In this document: positions 50,255-58,534 of the stretch, in pieces | Numbering within the stretch: the stretch's first letter is position 1 | Layout: each line of letters begins with the position of its first letter | Assembly (NCBI GenBank): GCA_963737625.1 | Contig: CAVTTK010000002.1 | Span: 1,178,001 to 1,242,000 of the forward strand | Origin: Bog-756 sp963737625 | GTDB lineage: Bacteria; Actinomycetota; Acidimicrobiia; Acidimicrobiales; RAAP-2 | DNA: 64,000 nt | Reading direction: 5' to 3' | Notes under the pieces: generated by a model | The model's database searches: none | The model's input: only the letters and a program-made list of their open reading frames with translations | Told to the model about the DNA's origin: nothing | Program-made: the position numbers and the translations under genes

Positions 50255-50571
50255 CTGGAACCGGCGCGGGGCGATGCGGCCAAGGGGGTCAGCCTGCAGG
50301 AATCGGTCGTGGTACCACGACGGGCGGGCCTGCACCGAGACAGCCGGGGCCCGGAGAGGGGAATGAGGCCGACCCGACCTCGGGTCCGAATCCCGGGCAT
50401 CGCTCCGTAGGCAGGGACCAGCGGTAGACTGTCCTATGGCTCCGCCGCGGGGGCCTAGGGTGTTGATCCGGGCGAACACCGACCCAAGCCGACAATCCAA
50501 CAGCGCCGAGTACGAGTCCGGCGACTGAGCGCCGTGTAGATGCACGAAGAGCAGTGACGAAGAGGAGCACG
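50255..50571 (+). other. Gene-free 317-base gap before korA
   Basis: I see no gene here. The stretch contains a closing 7-bp helix (GCGATGC 50271-50277 with GCATCGC 50397-50403), an inner palindrome GTCGTGGTACCACGAC flanked by TGCAGG and CCTGCA, and a T-arm-like hairpin (TCGGG TCCGAAT CCCGG) directly before the closing strand. It does not make a tRNA. It may be a structured leader or chance folding in GC-rich DNA. Confidence 0.4.
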
Positions 50572-52506
50572 GTGCCCGAAATCACCACCGATCCGAAAGC
50601 CCCCCACCTGGTCGACCGCGTGGTCATTCGCTTCGCCGGAGACTCCGGCGACGGCATGCAGCTGGCCGGCGACCGCTTCACCACCACCTCGGCACTGTTG
50701 GGGAACGACCTGGCCACCTTCCCCGACTTCCCCGCCGAGATCCGGGCCCCGGCCGGAACCCTGGCTGGGGTGTCGGCCTTCCAGGTCCACATCTCGGACC
50801 ATGACATCTCCACACCGGGTGACTCGCCCAACGTGCTGGTGGCCATGAATCCCGCGGCGCTGAAGGCCAACATCGAATCGCTCCCCAAGGGGGCCACCGT
50901 GATCGTCAACGTGGACGCCTTCGAGGAGCGGAACCTGGCCAAGGCAGGCTACGAGGCCAGCCCCCTGGTCGACGGCTCCCTCTCGGCCTACACGGTCTAC
51001 GAGGTCCCCATGACGTCGATCACGACCGAGGTGTCCAAGGAGGCCGGGGTCAAGCCCCGAGACGCCGAGCGCTCCAAGAACTTCTTCGCCCTGGGCCTGA
51101 TCAGCTGGCTCTACACCCGGCCCACCGAGGCCACCACCAGCTGGATCGCCGAGAAGTACGCCGGCAAGCCGCTGGTCATGGAGGCCAACCTGCGGGCCTT
51201 CAAGGCCGGGTTCCACTTCGGGGAGACGGCCGAGCTGTTCGAGTCCTCCTACCAGGTCAAGCCGGCGGCCCTCGAGCCCGGGGAGTACGTCAACGTCACC
51301 GGCAACACCGCCACGGCCTGGGGTCTCATCGCCGCGTCGACCCGGGCCGGCCTGCCCCTGTTCCTCGGCACCTACCCCATCACGCCGGCCTCGGACATCC
51401 TCCACGAGCTGTCCAAGCACAAGCAGTTCGGGGTCCGGACCTTCCAGGCCGAGGACGAGATATCCGGAATCGGCGCCGCTCTCGGGGCGGCCTTCGGTGG
51501 CGCCCTGGGCGTCACCACCACGTCGGGACCGGGCGTGGACCTCAAGTCGGAGACGATGGGGCTGGCCATCAGCCTGGAGCTCCCCCTGCTGGTCATCGAC
51601 ATCCAGCGCGGGGGCCCCTCCACGGGGCTTCCCACCAAGACCGAGCAGGCCGACCTGCTTCACGCCATGTACGGGCGCCACGGTGAGTCCCCTCTGCCCA
51701 TCGTGGCGGCCAAGACCCCCTCACACTGCTTCGAGGCCACCGTGGAGGCCGTGCGGCTGGCGGTGAAGTACCGAACACCGGTGATCCTGCTGTCGGACGG
51801 CTACCTGGCCAACGGCACCGAACCGTGGCGCCTGCCCGACCTCGAGGACCTGCCGGTCATCGACCCGGGCTTCGCCACCTCGACCAACCACACCGAGGCC
51901 GACGGGACCGAGGTGTTCTGGCCCTACATCCGGGACGAGGAGACGTTGGCCCGTCCGTGGGCCCCGCCGGGGGTACCCGGCCTCGAGCACCGGATCGGCG
52001 GACTGGAGAAGGCCGACGGATCAGGCAACGTGGCCTATGACGGTCCCAACCACGAGCGCATGACCCGTCTCCGGGCGGCCAAGATCGCCGGTATCGCCCA
52101 CGACATCCCCGCAACGGACGTGGACGACCCCGACGGGGCCGATGTGCTGGTCATCGGGTGGGGTTCGACCTACGGGGCCATCGCCGCCGGCGTGCAACGG
52201 GTCCGGGCCCGGGGCCACCAGGTGGCCCAGGCCCATCTGGTCCACCTGAATCCCTTCCCGGCCGACCTCGGTGCGGTCCTGGCCCGGTATCGGCGGGTAC
52301 TGGTGCCCGAGGTCAACCTGGGCCAGCTGAGTCGCCTGCTCCGGGCCGAGTTCCTAGTTGATGCCATCTCCTTCACTCAGGTCCAGGGGATTCCGTTCCG
52401 GGCCGCGGCCATGGAGGCGGCCATCCTCCAACAGATCGACGGCACCGCCGAGAGCCACTCCCGCGAGGTGGGCTCGATTGACACCACCGAGAAGGGGTCC
52501 CTCTGA
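50572..52506 (+). CDS. korA: 2-oxoacid:ferredoxin oxidoreductase, fused gamma/alpha subunit
   Basis: The 644-residue subunit of an oxoacid:ferredoxin oxidoreductase, most like the 2-oxoglutarate enzyme. The gamma domain comes first (RFAGDSGDGMQLAGDRF), then the alpha domain with TYPITPASDILHELSKHK, QAEDEISGIGAALGAAFGG, TTSGPGVDLKSETMGLA and QRGGPSTGLPTKTEQADL. With KorB it would decarboxylate 2-oxoglutarate to succinyl-CoA and reduce ferredoxin. GTG 50572 follows AGAGGAG closely; GTG 50554 is an alternative adding six residues. The stop shares bases with the korB start. Confidence 0.94.
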   Translation: MPEITTDPKAPHLVDRVVIRFAGDSGDGMQLAGDRFTTTSALLGNDLATFPDFPAEIRAPAGTLAGVSAFQVHISDHDISTPGDSPNVLVAMNPAALKANIESLPKGATVIVNVDAFEERNLAKAGYEASPLVDGSLSAYTVYEVPMTSITTEVSKEAGVKPRDAERSKNFFALGLISWLYTRPTEATTSWIAEKYAGKPLVMEANLRAFKAGFHFGETAELFESSYQVKPAALEPGEYVNVTGNTATAWGLIAASTRAGLPLFLGTYPITPASDILHELSKHKQFGVRTFQAEDEISGIGAALGAAFGGALGVTTTSGPGVDLKSETMGLAISLELPLLVIDIQRGGPSTGLPTKTEQADLLHAMYGRHGESPLPIVAAKTPSHCFEATVEAVRLAVKYRTPVILLSDGYLANGTEPWRLPDLEDLPVIDPGFATSTNHTEADGTEVFWPYIRDEETLARPWAPPGVPGLEHRIGGLEKADGSGNVAYDGPNHERMTRLRAAKIAGIAHDIPATDVDDPDGADVLVIGWGSTYGAIAAGVQRVRARGHQVAQAHLVHLNPFPADLGAVLARYRRVLVPEVNLGQLSRLLRAEFLVDAISFTQVQGIPFRAAAMEAAILQQIDGTAESHSREVGSIDTTEKGSL

Positions 52507-53570
52507 TGACCGACCTGGCCACACCGCCCGGCGGAACCGCGCCTCCCGAAGGCTCTGTCCCCGTCCCCCTCACCACCCGCAAGGACTGGTCCTCGGACCA
52601 GGAGGTGCGGTGGTGTCCGGGCTGTGGGGACTACTCCATCCTGGCCGCCGTCCAGATGCTCATGCCCGACCTCGGGGTCCGACGGGAGAGCTCCGTGTTC
52701 CTCTCGGGGATCGGCTGTGCCGCTCGGTTCCCCTACTACATGAACACCTATGGGATGCACTCCATCCACGGGCGGGCCCCGGCCATCGCCACCGGTCTGG
52801 CCACCACCCGACCGGACCTCGACGTATGGGTGGTCACCGGCGACGGGGACTCCCTGTCCATCGGGGGCAACCATCTCATCCACGCCCTGCGGCGGAACGT
52901 CAACATCACCATCCTGCTGTTCAACAACCAGATCTACGGCCTGACCAAGGGGCAGTACTCACCCACCTCGGAGGTGGCCAAGGTCACCAAGTCCACGCCG
53001 TTCGGCTCACTGGAGCAGCCCTTCAACCCCCTCAGCCTGGCCCTGGGGGCCGAGGCCTCGTTCGTGGCCCGGACCCACGACATGGACCGCAAGCACATGA
53101 TGGAGACTTTCCGCCGGGCCCACGCCCACAAGGGGGCGTCCTTCGTGGAGATCTACCAGAACTGCAACGTGTTCAACGACGGGGCGTTCGAGCAGATCAC
53201 CGGCAAGGAGCACCGGTCCGACATGTTGATCCCCCTGGTCCACGGCGAGCCGATCCGCTTCGGGGCCGAAGGGGAGCACGGTGTGGTGCTGCACAACGAC
53301 GGCTCGGTGGAGGTGGTCGAGGTGGCCGGGGTCGGGGAGTCGGCACTGCTGGTGCACGACGAGCACCGGGACAATCCCGGTCTGGCCTTCCAGCTCAGCC
53401 GGCTGTCGCGAGGCCCCTACGAGCCGACGCCGATCGGGATCTTCCGCGATGTGGACCGACCCGAGTACGGGGAGGGCATGTCCCGACAGATCGACGAGGC
53501 CACCGCCCGCCGGGGCCCCGGGGACGTCGCCGCACTCCTGCGGTCCGGCTCCTCGTGGACCGTCGAGTAG
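52506..53570 (+). CDS. korB: 2-oxoacid:ferredoxin oxidoreductase, beta subunit
   Basis: This 354-residue thiamine-diphosphate subunit. WCPGCGDYSILAAVQ carries two of the cluster cysteines and SGIGCAARFPYYMNTYG another. The TPP/Mg-binding motif is VTGDGDSLSIGGNHLIHALR through LLFNNQIYGLTKGQYSPTS, and NCNVFNDG is typical of the beta subunit. ATG 52506 overlaps the korA stop (TGATG). The substrate (2-oxoglutarate rather than pyruvate) is inferred from closeness to mycobacterial KorAB. Confidence 0.94.
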   Translation: MTDLATPPGGTAPPEGSVPVPLTTRKDWSSDQEVRWCPGCGDYSILAAVQMLMPDLGVRRESSVFLSGIGCAARFPYYMNTYGMHSIHGRAPAIATGLATTRPDLDVWVVTGDGDSLSIGGNHLIHALRRNVNITILLFNNQIYGLTKGQYSPTSEVAKVTKSTPFGSLEQPFNPLSLALGAEASFVARTHDMDRKHMMETFRRAHAHKGASFVEIYQNCNVFNDGAFEQITGKEHRSDMLIPLVHGEPIRFGAEGEHGVVLHNDGSVEVVEVAGVGESALLVHDEHRDNPGLAFQLSRLSRGPYEPTPIGIFRDVDRPEYGEGMSRQIDEATARRGPGDVAALLRSGSSWTVE

Positions 53571-53656
53571 ACACCGGCGGGCCCGGTCGCCGCGTTCCCG
53601 TGGCGCCGACCGGCCCGTGCCGGATCTGACCTCGTGACCCAGGGGGTCGAGCGGGC

Positions 53657-54241
53657 ATGACCACGATGGTGGCCCTGCTCCGCAGCGTCAACGTGGGCGG
53701 TCGAAACCGGGTACCCATGGCCGAGCTGCGGTCCATGGCTGAGGCGCTCGGCTTCGGTGCGGTCCAGACCTACGTCCAGAGTGGGAATCTGGTCTTCACC
53801 GGATCCGGCTCCCCGGCGACGGTGGCGGCGACCCTCGAGCAGGGCATCACCGACACGTTCGGGCTGGAGGTGCCGGTCATCGTCAGGAGCACCAGGCAGC
53901 TGGCCCGCATCCTCACGGCCAATCCCTTCGCCGTCCCCGGGGTCGACCCCAAGACCGTCCATGTGACCTTCCTGGCCGGTCCACCGCCACGCCAGCAGGC
54001 CCAGGAGCTGGCCCGGATGGCCGCCGATGCCCATGGGGACGGTCCGGTGGGCGCCGACCGCTTTCGGCTGGCCGGCCCGGACGTCTTCCTCCACTGCCCG
54101 GGAGGCTATGGCGTGACCAAGCTGAACAACGCCTTCTTCGAGCGCCGGACCGGTGTGGTGGCCACCACCCGGAATTGGAGGACGGTCACCACGCTGTGCG
54201 CCATGGCCGGACTCGACGTCACCGAGCCCGGGTCCGGCTGA
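53657..54241 (+). CDS. DUF1697 family protein
   Basis: The 194-residue protein has the DUF1697 pattern: VALLRSVNVGGRNRVPMAEL at the N-terminus, YVQSGNLVFTGSG near residue 38, and GYGVTKLNNAFFERRTG with ATTRNWRTVTTL at the end. The structure class is known but the function is not. It stands alone between korB and the convergent lipoprotein gene, with no clear promoter or ribosome binding site. Confidence 0.9.
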   Translation: MTTMVALLRSVNVGGRNRVPMAELRSMAEALGFGAVQTYVQSGNLVFTGSGSPATVAATLEQGITDTFGLEVPVIVRSTRQLARILTANPFAVPGVDPKTVHVTFLAGPPPRQQAQELARMAADAHGDGPVGADRFRLAGPDVFLHCPGGYGVTKLNNAFFERRTGVVATTRNWRTVTTLCAMAGLDVTEPGSG

Positions 54242-54273
54242 GGGGCCCGCAGCCCGGCCGGCACCCTCCGCCC

Positions 54274-55524
54274 CTACGGCGGTGCGGGCGCCGACCCATT
54301 GAAGGTGGCGTAGTCACCGTCGGCGTTCATGACCATGCAGAACTGCGCACTGGGGCAGGACACGGAGACCCCGATGCCCGGGTACTGGGTGGCCGCCGGG
54401 ACGACCTGGGTCGGTCCGGCCCACCTGGTGCCGTTCCACACCATGATGGCCCCGGTGTCATCGGCGGCCACGCAGAACGAACGGGACGGACAGGAGATGG
54501 CGTCGAGCTGTCGGCCGGGATCGAGGACCTGTCGGGGCGTCCAGGGCTTTCCGCCACTGCGCACCACGATGTCCTCCCCGTTGACGATGGCACAGAGGTC
54601 GCTGGTCGGGCAGGCGATGGAGACCGGAACGGCAGTTCCGGGGGCGAGTGAGCTGGCCCACGGGAGGGCGGCCTGCGACCAGACGAGGCCGTTCCAGTGG
54701 AGCACGGCGGTCCCCACCACGGCGGTGCAGTCGGTGATGCTCGGGCACGAGACACCGACCCGTCCGGCCTGGTAGAGGGCGACCCTGGTGGCTGCCGTCC
54801 CGAACCCCACGAACTGCCCGAACGACTGGGGGGCGAGCCACGTCCCGTTCCTCAGGGTGTAGGTGTGCCCGGTGTTGTCCACCACGGCGCAGAGCGCCGG
54901 TGTCGGACAGTCCACCGCGGCGGTGCGGGCGTAGGGCTGACCGACGCCGGGATCCGACGGGTTGGCCGGCAGCGGGGGAGGGGCGGGCAGTGGGGCGGGG
55001 TCGGACCAGTTGGTCCCGTCGCCCGTGCTGAGGTGGCCGGAACCGTCCACGATGACGCACATCGGGCCCGAGGTACAGGTCAGGGTGGGCAGTACCGGAG
55101 CGGTCACCGGACCGGTGGCTGGCGCCGGGAAGTACACCGAGGGGGACGACCAGACCGCCCCGTCCCAGGAGATGGCGACGCCCGAGCCGGTGGTCAGGGT
55201 GGTGCTGCCGCCCGTGGTCCCGCCACCGGCGGCCACGCACAGGGTGTCGGAGATGCAGGACAGGGAGGTGAAGCCGCCGCCCGGGGGCAGGGTGGTGAGC
55301 GAAAGCGTCCAGCCCGGGGCGTGGGGAATGGTGGTGGGGACGGTGGTGGGGGCGGCCGACGGGGCCAGGGTGGTGGTAGGCGCGGCCGGCGGGGCCACGG
55401 TGGTGGGCGACCGGTGGGCCGCCGCCGGGTCGGCCGATGAGGAGGAGCAGGCACCGGCCGTCACCATCACCACCACCACGGCGAGAGCAGCCGCCAGCCG
55501 CCTCGGATCCACCTGTCCCCTCAC
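54274..55524 (-). CDS. Secreted lipoprotein with seven C-x5-C repeats (probable beta-propeller)
   Basis: The 416-residue product starts with a lipoprotein signal (RRLAAALAVVVVMVTAGACSS) and a 50-residue Thr/Pro/Ala linker. The rest consists of seven repeats of about 45-55 residues, each opening with a C-x5-C pair: SCISDTLC, TCTSGPMC, DCPTPALC, SCPSITDC, ACPTSDLC, SCPSRSFC and SCPSAQFC. Several continue with a strand ending W-N-G or similar. Seven such blades, each with a likely disulfide, suggest a seven-bladed beta-propeller on the cell surface. The ligand is unknown. The start GTG 55524 or an inner GTG four codons later is possible. Confidence 0.82.
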   Translation of the reverse strand: MRGQVDPRRLAAALAVVVVMVTAGACSSSSADPAAAHRSPTTVAPPAAPTTTLAPSAAPTTVPTTIPHAPGWTLSLTTLPPGGGFTSLSCISDTLCVAAGGGTTGGSTTLTTGSGVAISWDGAVWSSPSVYFPAPATGPVTAPVLPTLTCTSGPMCVIVDGSGHLSTGDGTNWSDPAPLPAPPPLPANPSDPGVGQPYARTAAVDCPTPALCAVVDNTGHTYTLRNGTWLAPQSFGQFVGFGTAATRVALYQAGRVGVSCPSITDCTAVVGTAVLHWNGLVWSQAALPWASSLAPGTAVPVSIACPTSDLCAIVNGEDIVVRSGGKPWTPRQVLDPGRQLDAISCPSRSFCVAADDTGAIMVWNGTRWAGPTQVVPAATQYPGIGVSVSCPSAQFCMVMNADGDYATFNGSAPAPP

Positions 55525-55687
55525 TCGGGCTCGCCTCGGTCGTCGGTACGGATCGGTCTCCGATGATACTGCGCGGGACCACCGTGACGGGTGTCACCGT
55601 CGACGACGGTGCCATGCCGTGGGTGGGTCGGCGGCCCCGGGGGCGTCGGACGGCCTGGGCGCCGTCTGCTCCTGTTCTCCCGAGTCC

Positions 55688-56875
55688 TCAGTGGACGCCG
55701 TCGAGCGACCGGAAGACCATGCCGGTGGCCGGCTTGGGGTGGAAGTAGGTGGTCTTGGGGGGCATGCGACGACCGGCGTGGGCCCATTCCGTGATCTGTC
55801 CCACGGACACCGGGCGCAGCAGCAACACGGCCTGGGCCTTGTCGTCGGCGATGGCCCGGACTCCCTCCTGCCACGTGTTGAGGTACTCCAGTTCGTGGTC
55901 GGGGAGCTCGGCGATGACCAAGGCCACCATCGACGAGTCGAGTTCGGAGCCGGCCGCCTCCGTTGTGCCGTCCTTCGGGGTGAGCAGCCAGGCACCGGAG
56001 GGCATCAGCAGGGCCAGGGCACCGGACTCCCCGAGGGCACTGGTGGTGCGCGGGTCGAAGTCGCCGGCCCGGGTGAGGTCGAACCACGAGGAGCAGCTGT
56101 CGACCAGGTCGAGGCCGTCGGGAAGGCCCGACAGGGCCCGGTGGATGGGACCCACGTCGAGCTGCTCCTCGCTCAGCTCGACCAGGAGGGCCATGACCTC
56201 GTCGGCGCCCGTGTCTCCGGGCCGGCCCTGTCGGTAGGTCCGGGCCGTCTCGTACCGGTGGTGCCCGTCGGCCAGGACCACGCCGGAGTCGCCGACGGCC
56301 TCCTGTACGGAGCGGATGACGGCCTCGTCCTCGATGATCCACAGCTGGTGCCGTACGCCGTCGCTGTCCACTGCCTCGCAGCTGGGGGGATCGGAGCGGG
56401 CGAAGATCTGGCTGAACCCGGGGGTCAGGGACAGCCCCCAGATGGGGGACAGGTTGGCCCGGGTGGCGGCGAGCAGGTCGAGGCGATCGGTCCGGGCCTT
56501 GGGCAGGGTCTCCTCGTGCGGGAAGATGGTCGCCGCGCTCTCGTCGTCGATGCCCAGTGCGCCGATGACCCCGTTGGTGGCGTGTCCTCCGAGCGAGACC
56601 ATCCGGTAGGCGTACAGGGCCGGGGACGGGTCGGGGACCAGGATGCCCTCGTCCTGCCACCGAACCATCTGGTTGGCGGCGCTGTCGTAGCGGTCGAGGC
56701 CGGCGCGGTGGTCGGGTTCGGGTAGCTCGATCCTCACGGCATTGGCGCTGTGCCGGGAGACCAGCCGGGCCCGGTCCTCGGGGCTGATCACATCGTAGGG
56801 GGGCGACACGACCATGGACAGATCGACCCGGGCGGTGTCGTACCGCAGGCCGGCGAACGGTTCGAATCGCGGCAT
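55688..56875 (-). CDS. DUF1015 family protein
   Basis: The 395-residue cytoplasmic protein begins PRFEPFAGLRYDTARVDLSM and VSPPYDVISPEDRARL, and has the hallmark VVLADGHHRYETARTYR near residue 200, all typical of DUF1015. A basic and an acidic region alternate, with no membrane segment. No biochemical role can be assigned from the sequence. The ATG at 56875 is preceded by GGGAG at very short spacing. Confidence 0.88.
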   Translation of the reverse strand: MPRFEPFAGLRYDTARVDLSMVVSPPYDVISPEDRARLVSRHSANAVRIELPEPDHRAGLDRYDSAANQMVRWQDEGILVPDPSPALYAYRMVSLGGHATNGVIGALGIDDESAATIFPHEETLPKARTDRLDLLAATRANLSPIWGLSLTPGFSQIFARSDPPSCEAVDSDGVRHQLWIIEDEAVIRSVQEAVGDSGVVLADGHHRYETARTYRQGRPGDTGADEVMALLVELSEEQLDVGPIHRALSGLPDGLDLVDSCSSWFDLTRAGDFDPRTTSALGESGALALLMPSGAWLLTPKDGTTEAAGSELDSSMVALVIAELPDHELEYLNTWQEGVRAIADDKAQAVLLLRPVSVGQITEWAHAGRRMPPKTTYFHPKPATGMVFRSLDGVH

Positions 56876-56952
56876 GCTCCCTGCGTAGCACACCGCAGTT
56901 GGCCCACGGTTCCATTCGTGGGTGGGATCAGGCCGATGCCCGGATCCGAAGG

Positions 56953-57681
56953 TCAGGCGTTCTGGGTCACCATGGCCGCCATGGCCTGGGCCCCGGCCGG
57001 CTCGAGGTGCACCTGGTCCGGGGTGAACCACTCGGGGTGGGGGGTCGAGAGCGAATTCCAGTCAGCCAGGACGGCTGTCCCGGGGTAGCGGGCCACGCCT
57101 GCGGCCAGGACGGCGTTGTCGGACGCCTCCCAGGGGCGGGGCACGTTGACGTTCACGAATACCACCCGCTTGACTCCGGCCGCCGCCTGCATCATGGCGT
57201 CGAAGTCGGAGGCTGTGACGGCCCCGTTGGTGCCGAGCTCCACCACCAACACCGGGCCCAAGGTCCCGGCGGCCCGGTCGGCCTGGACGACGCCGATGCC
57301 GGTTTCGAACTGGCGACTGACCACGCCATCGACGGTCACCCCCGGGATGTCGGCCTGCAGGTACGGCTGCATGTCGATCATGATCGAGTCGCCCACGGCG
57401 GTCACTGGGCCGGGGACCGGGGTGGGTCCGGTGGTCGGCGGTGCGGGCGGTGCGGTGGTCGTGGTGGCCGGAGCGGCGGTCGAGGCCGGCGTCGATGCGA
57501 CGAGGGTGGTGGTCGGCGGCGGCGTCCCCGGTGAGGGCTCGGGCGACGGCGGGGACGTAGTCAGAACGGCCGGCGAGTTGGCCTGGGCGGTGTGACGGGC
57601 CAGGCCCAGGCCCAGCAGGGTGAGCAGGGCCACCAGGAGGACGACGCCTATGATCTTGTCGACTCGACGGATCTTGCCCAT
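56953..57681 (-). CDS. Membrane-anchored SGNH-hydrolase-like protein
   Basis: The 242-residue protein has a basic start (MGKIRRVDK), one membrane segment (IIGVVLLVALLTLLGLGLA), a Pro/Thr linker of about 65 residues and an extracytoplasmic domain. That domain shows the SGNH blocks AVGDSIMID (the catalytic Ser in G-D-S), VVELGTNGAV (block with Gly and Asn) and DQVHLEPAGAQAM (D-x-x-H). It resembles the SGNH domain often fused to acyltransferase-3 proteins and may act on cell-envelope O-acyl groups. The ATG follows AGAGGA with almost no spacing, so the start is not certain. Confidence 0.83.
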   Translation of the reverse strand: MGKIRRVDKIIGVVLLVALLTLLGLGLARHTAQANSPAVLTTSPPSPEPSPGTPPPTTTLVASTPASTAAPATTTTAPPAPPTTGPTPVPGPVTAVGDSIMIDMQPYLQADIPGVTVDGVVSRQFETGIGVVQADRAAGTLGPVLVVELGTNGAVTASDFDAMMQAAAGVKRVVFVNVNVPRPWEASDNAVLAAGVARYPGTAVLADWNSLSTPHPEWFTPDQVHLEPAGAQAMAAMVTQNA

Positions 57682-57786
57682 TCCTCTCAGTTTGCCCTGC
57701 TCAAGCAGGCGGTGGGGTGCACCCCGAGGACGTGAGCACAGGCATCGGGGCCGGGCGCGGTGTGCGGCGGGCCGTGGGCCTGCTCG

Positions 57787-57792
57787 TAGACT
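57787..57792 (+). promoter_or_regulatory. Predicted -10 element, leaderless pgsA mRNA
   Basis: TAGACT ends 7 bases before GTG 57800. Confidence 0.5.
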
Positions 57793-57799
57793 CGACCCC

Positions 57800-58534
57800 G
57801 TGAAGGGCGTGGGCGAGAAGACCAGGGGGAGTTCGACCAGTGACCCGACGACCGGGGAAGGCCAGGCGGTGGCGGCCACGGTGACCGGCGCGCCAACCCA
57901 CCCGGGCCACCCCGCCCCGGGGTCGGACGAGACCGATCCGGGGGAGGACCGGATCCTGACCGTCCCCAACGCCATCACCGTCGTCCGGCTGGCCTGCATC
58001 CCCCTTTTCTTGTGGCTGCTGTTCGGCGACGACCGGCAGACGGCGGCGGCCCTCCTGCTCGGAGCTCTCGGTGCCACCGACTGGATCGACGGGTTCGTGG
58101 CCCGTCGCTACCACCAGGTGTCGACGGTCGGAAAGGTTCTCGATCCGGTGGCCGACCGGGTGTTGGTGGTGACGGCGGTCATCGCCATCACCGTCCACGG
58201 GGCGGTACCCATCTGGTTCGGGGTGGCCACGCTGGCCCGTGAAGTGGTGGTCTCGGCCGCCGTGCTGCTCCTGGCGTCGCTGGGAGCGGCCCGGATCGAC
58301 GTCCTGTGGATCGGCAAGGCCGGCACCTTCGCCCTGATGTTCTCGTACCCGGCCTTCCTGCTGAGCTACGGGACGGCGGCATGGCAGGGCCCCGTCCATG
58401 TCATCGCCTGGGTCACGGGGCTCATCGGACTGACGCTGGCCTGGATGGCCGCGGCCTCCTACATCCCGGTGGCCCGCCAAGCCCTGACCGACGGGCGCCG
58501 GGCCCGGGCCGCCGCCGGGAAGGCATCGGCATGA
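57800..58534 (+). CDS. pgsA: CDP-alcohol phosphatidyltransferase (phosphatidylglycerophosphate synthase-like)
   Basis: The 244-residue membrane enzyme has the complete CDP-alcohol motif, D-x2-D-G-x2-A-R-x8-G-x3-D-x3-D, seen as DWIDGFVARRYHQVSTVGK plus LDPVADR. About six membrane segments follow a 45-residue hydrophilic N-terminus. It transfers a phosphatidyl group from CDP-diacylglycerol. Glycerol 3-phosphate as acceptor is inferred from its place upstream of gcvH-garA, where mycobacteria carry pgsA2. GTG start with a leaderless-type promoter; the stop overlaps the next gene (ATGA). Confidence 0.87.
   Translation: MKGVGEKTRGSSTSDPTTGEGQAVAATVTGAPTHPGHPAPGSDETDPGEDRILTVPNAITVVRLACIPLFLWLLFGDDRQTAAALLLGALGATDWIDGFVARRYHQVSTVGKVLDPVADRVLVVTAVIAITVHGAVPIWFGVATLAREVVVSAAVLLLASLGAARIDVLWIGKAGTFALMFSYPAFLLSYGTAAWQGPVHVIAWVTGLIGLTLAWMAAASYIPVARQALTDGRRARAAAGKASA

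Noticed and set aside
50271..50403. tRNA gene in the korA leader
   Set aside because: A T-arm-like hairpin and a 7-bp closing stem exist, but the distance is about 133 bases, the D-arm lacks its conserved bases, no anticodon arm is evident, and the loop reads TCCGAAT rather than TTCGAAT.
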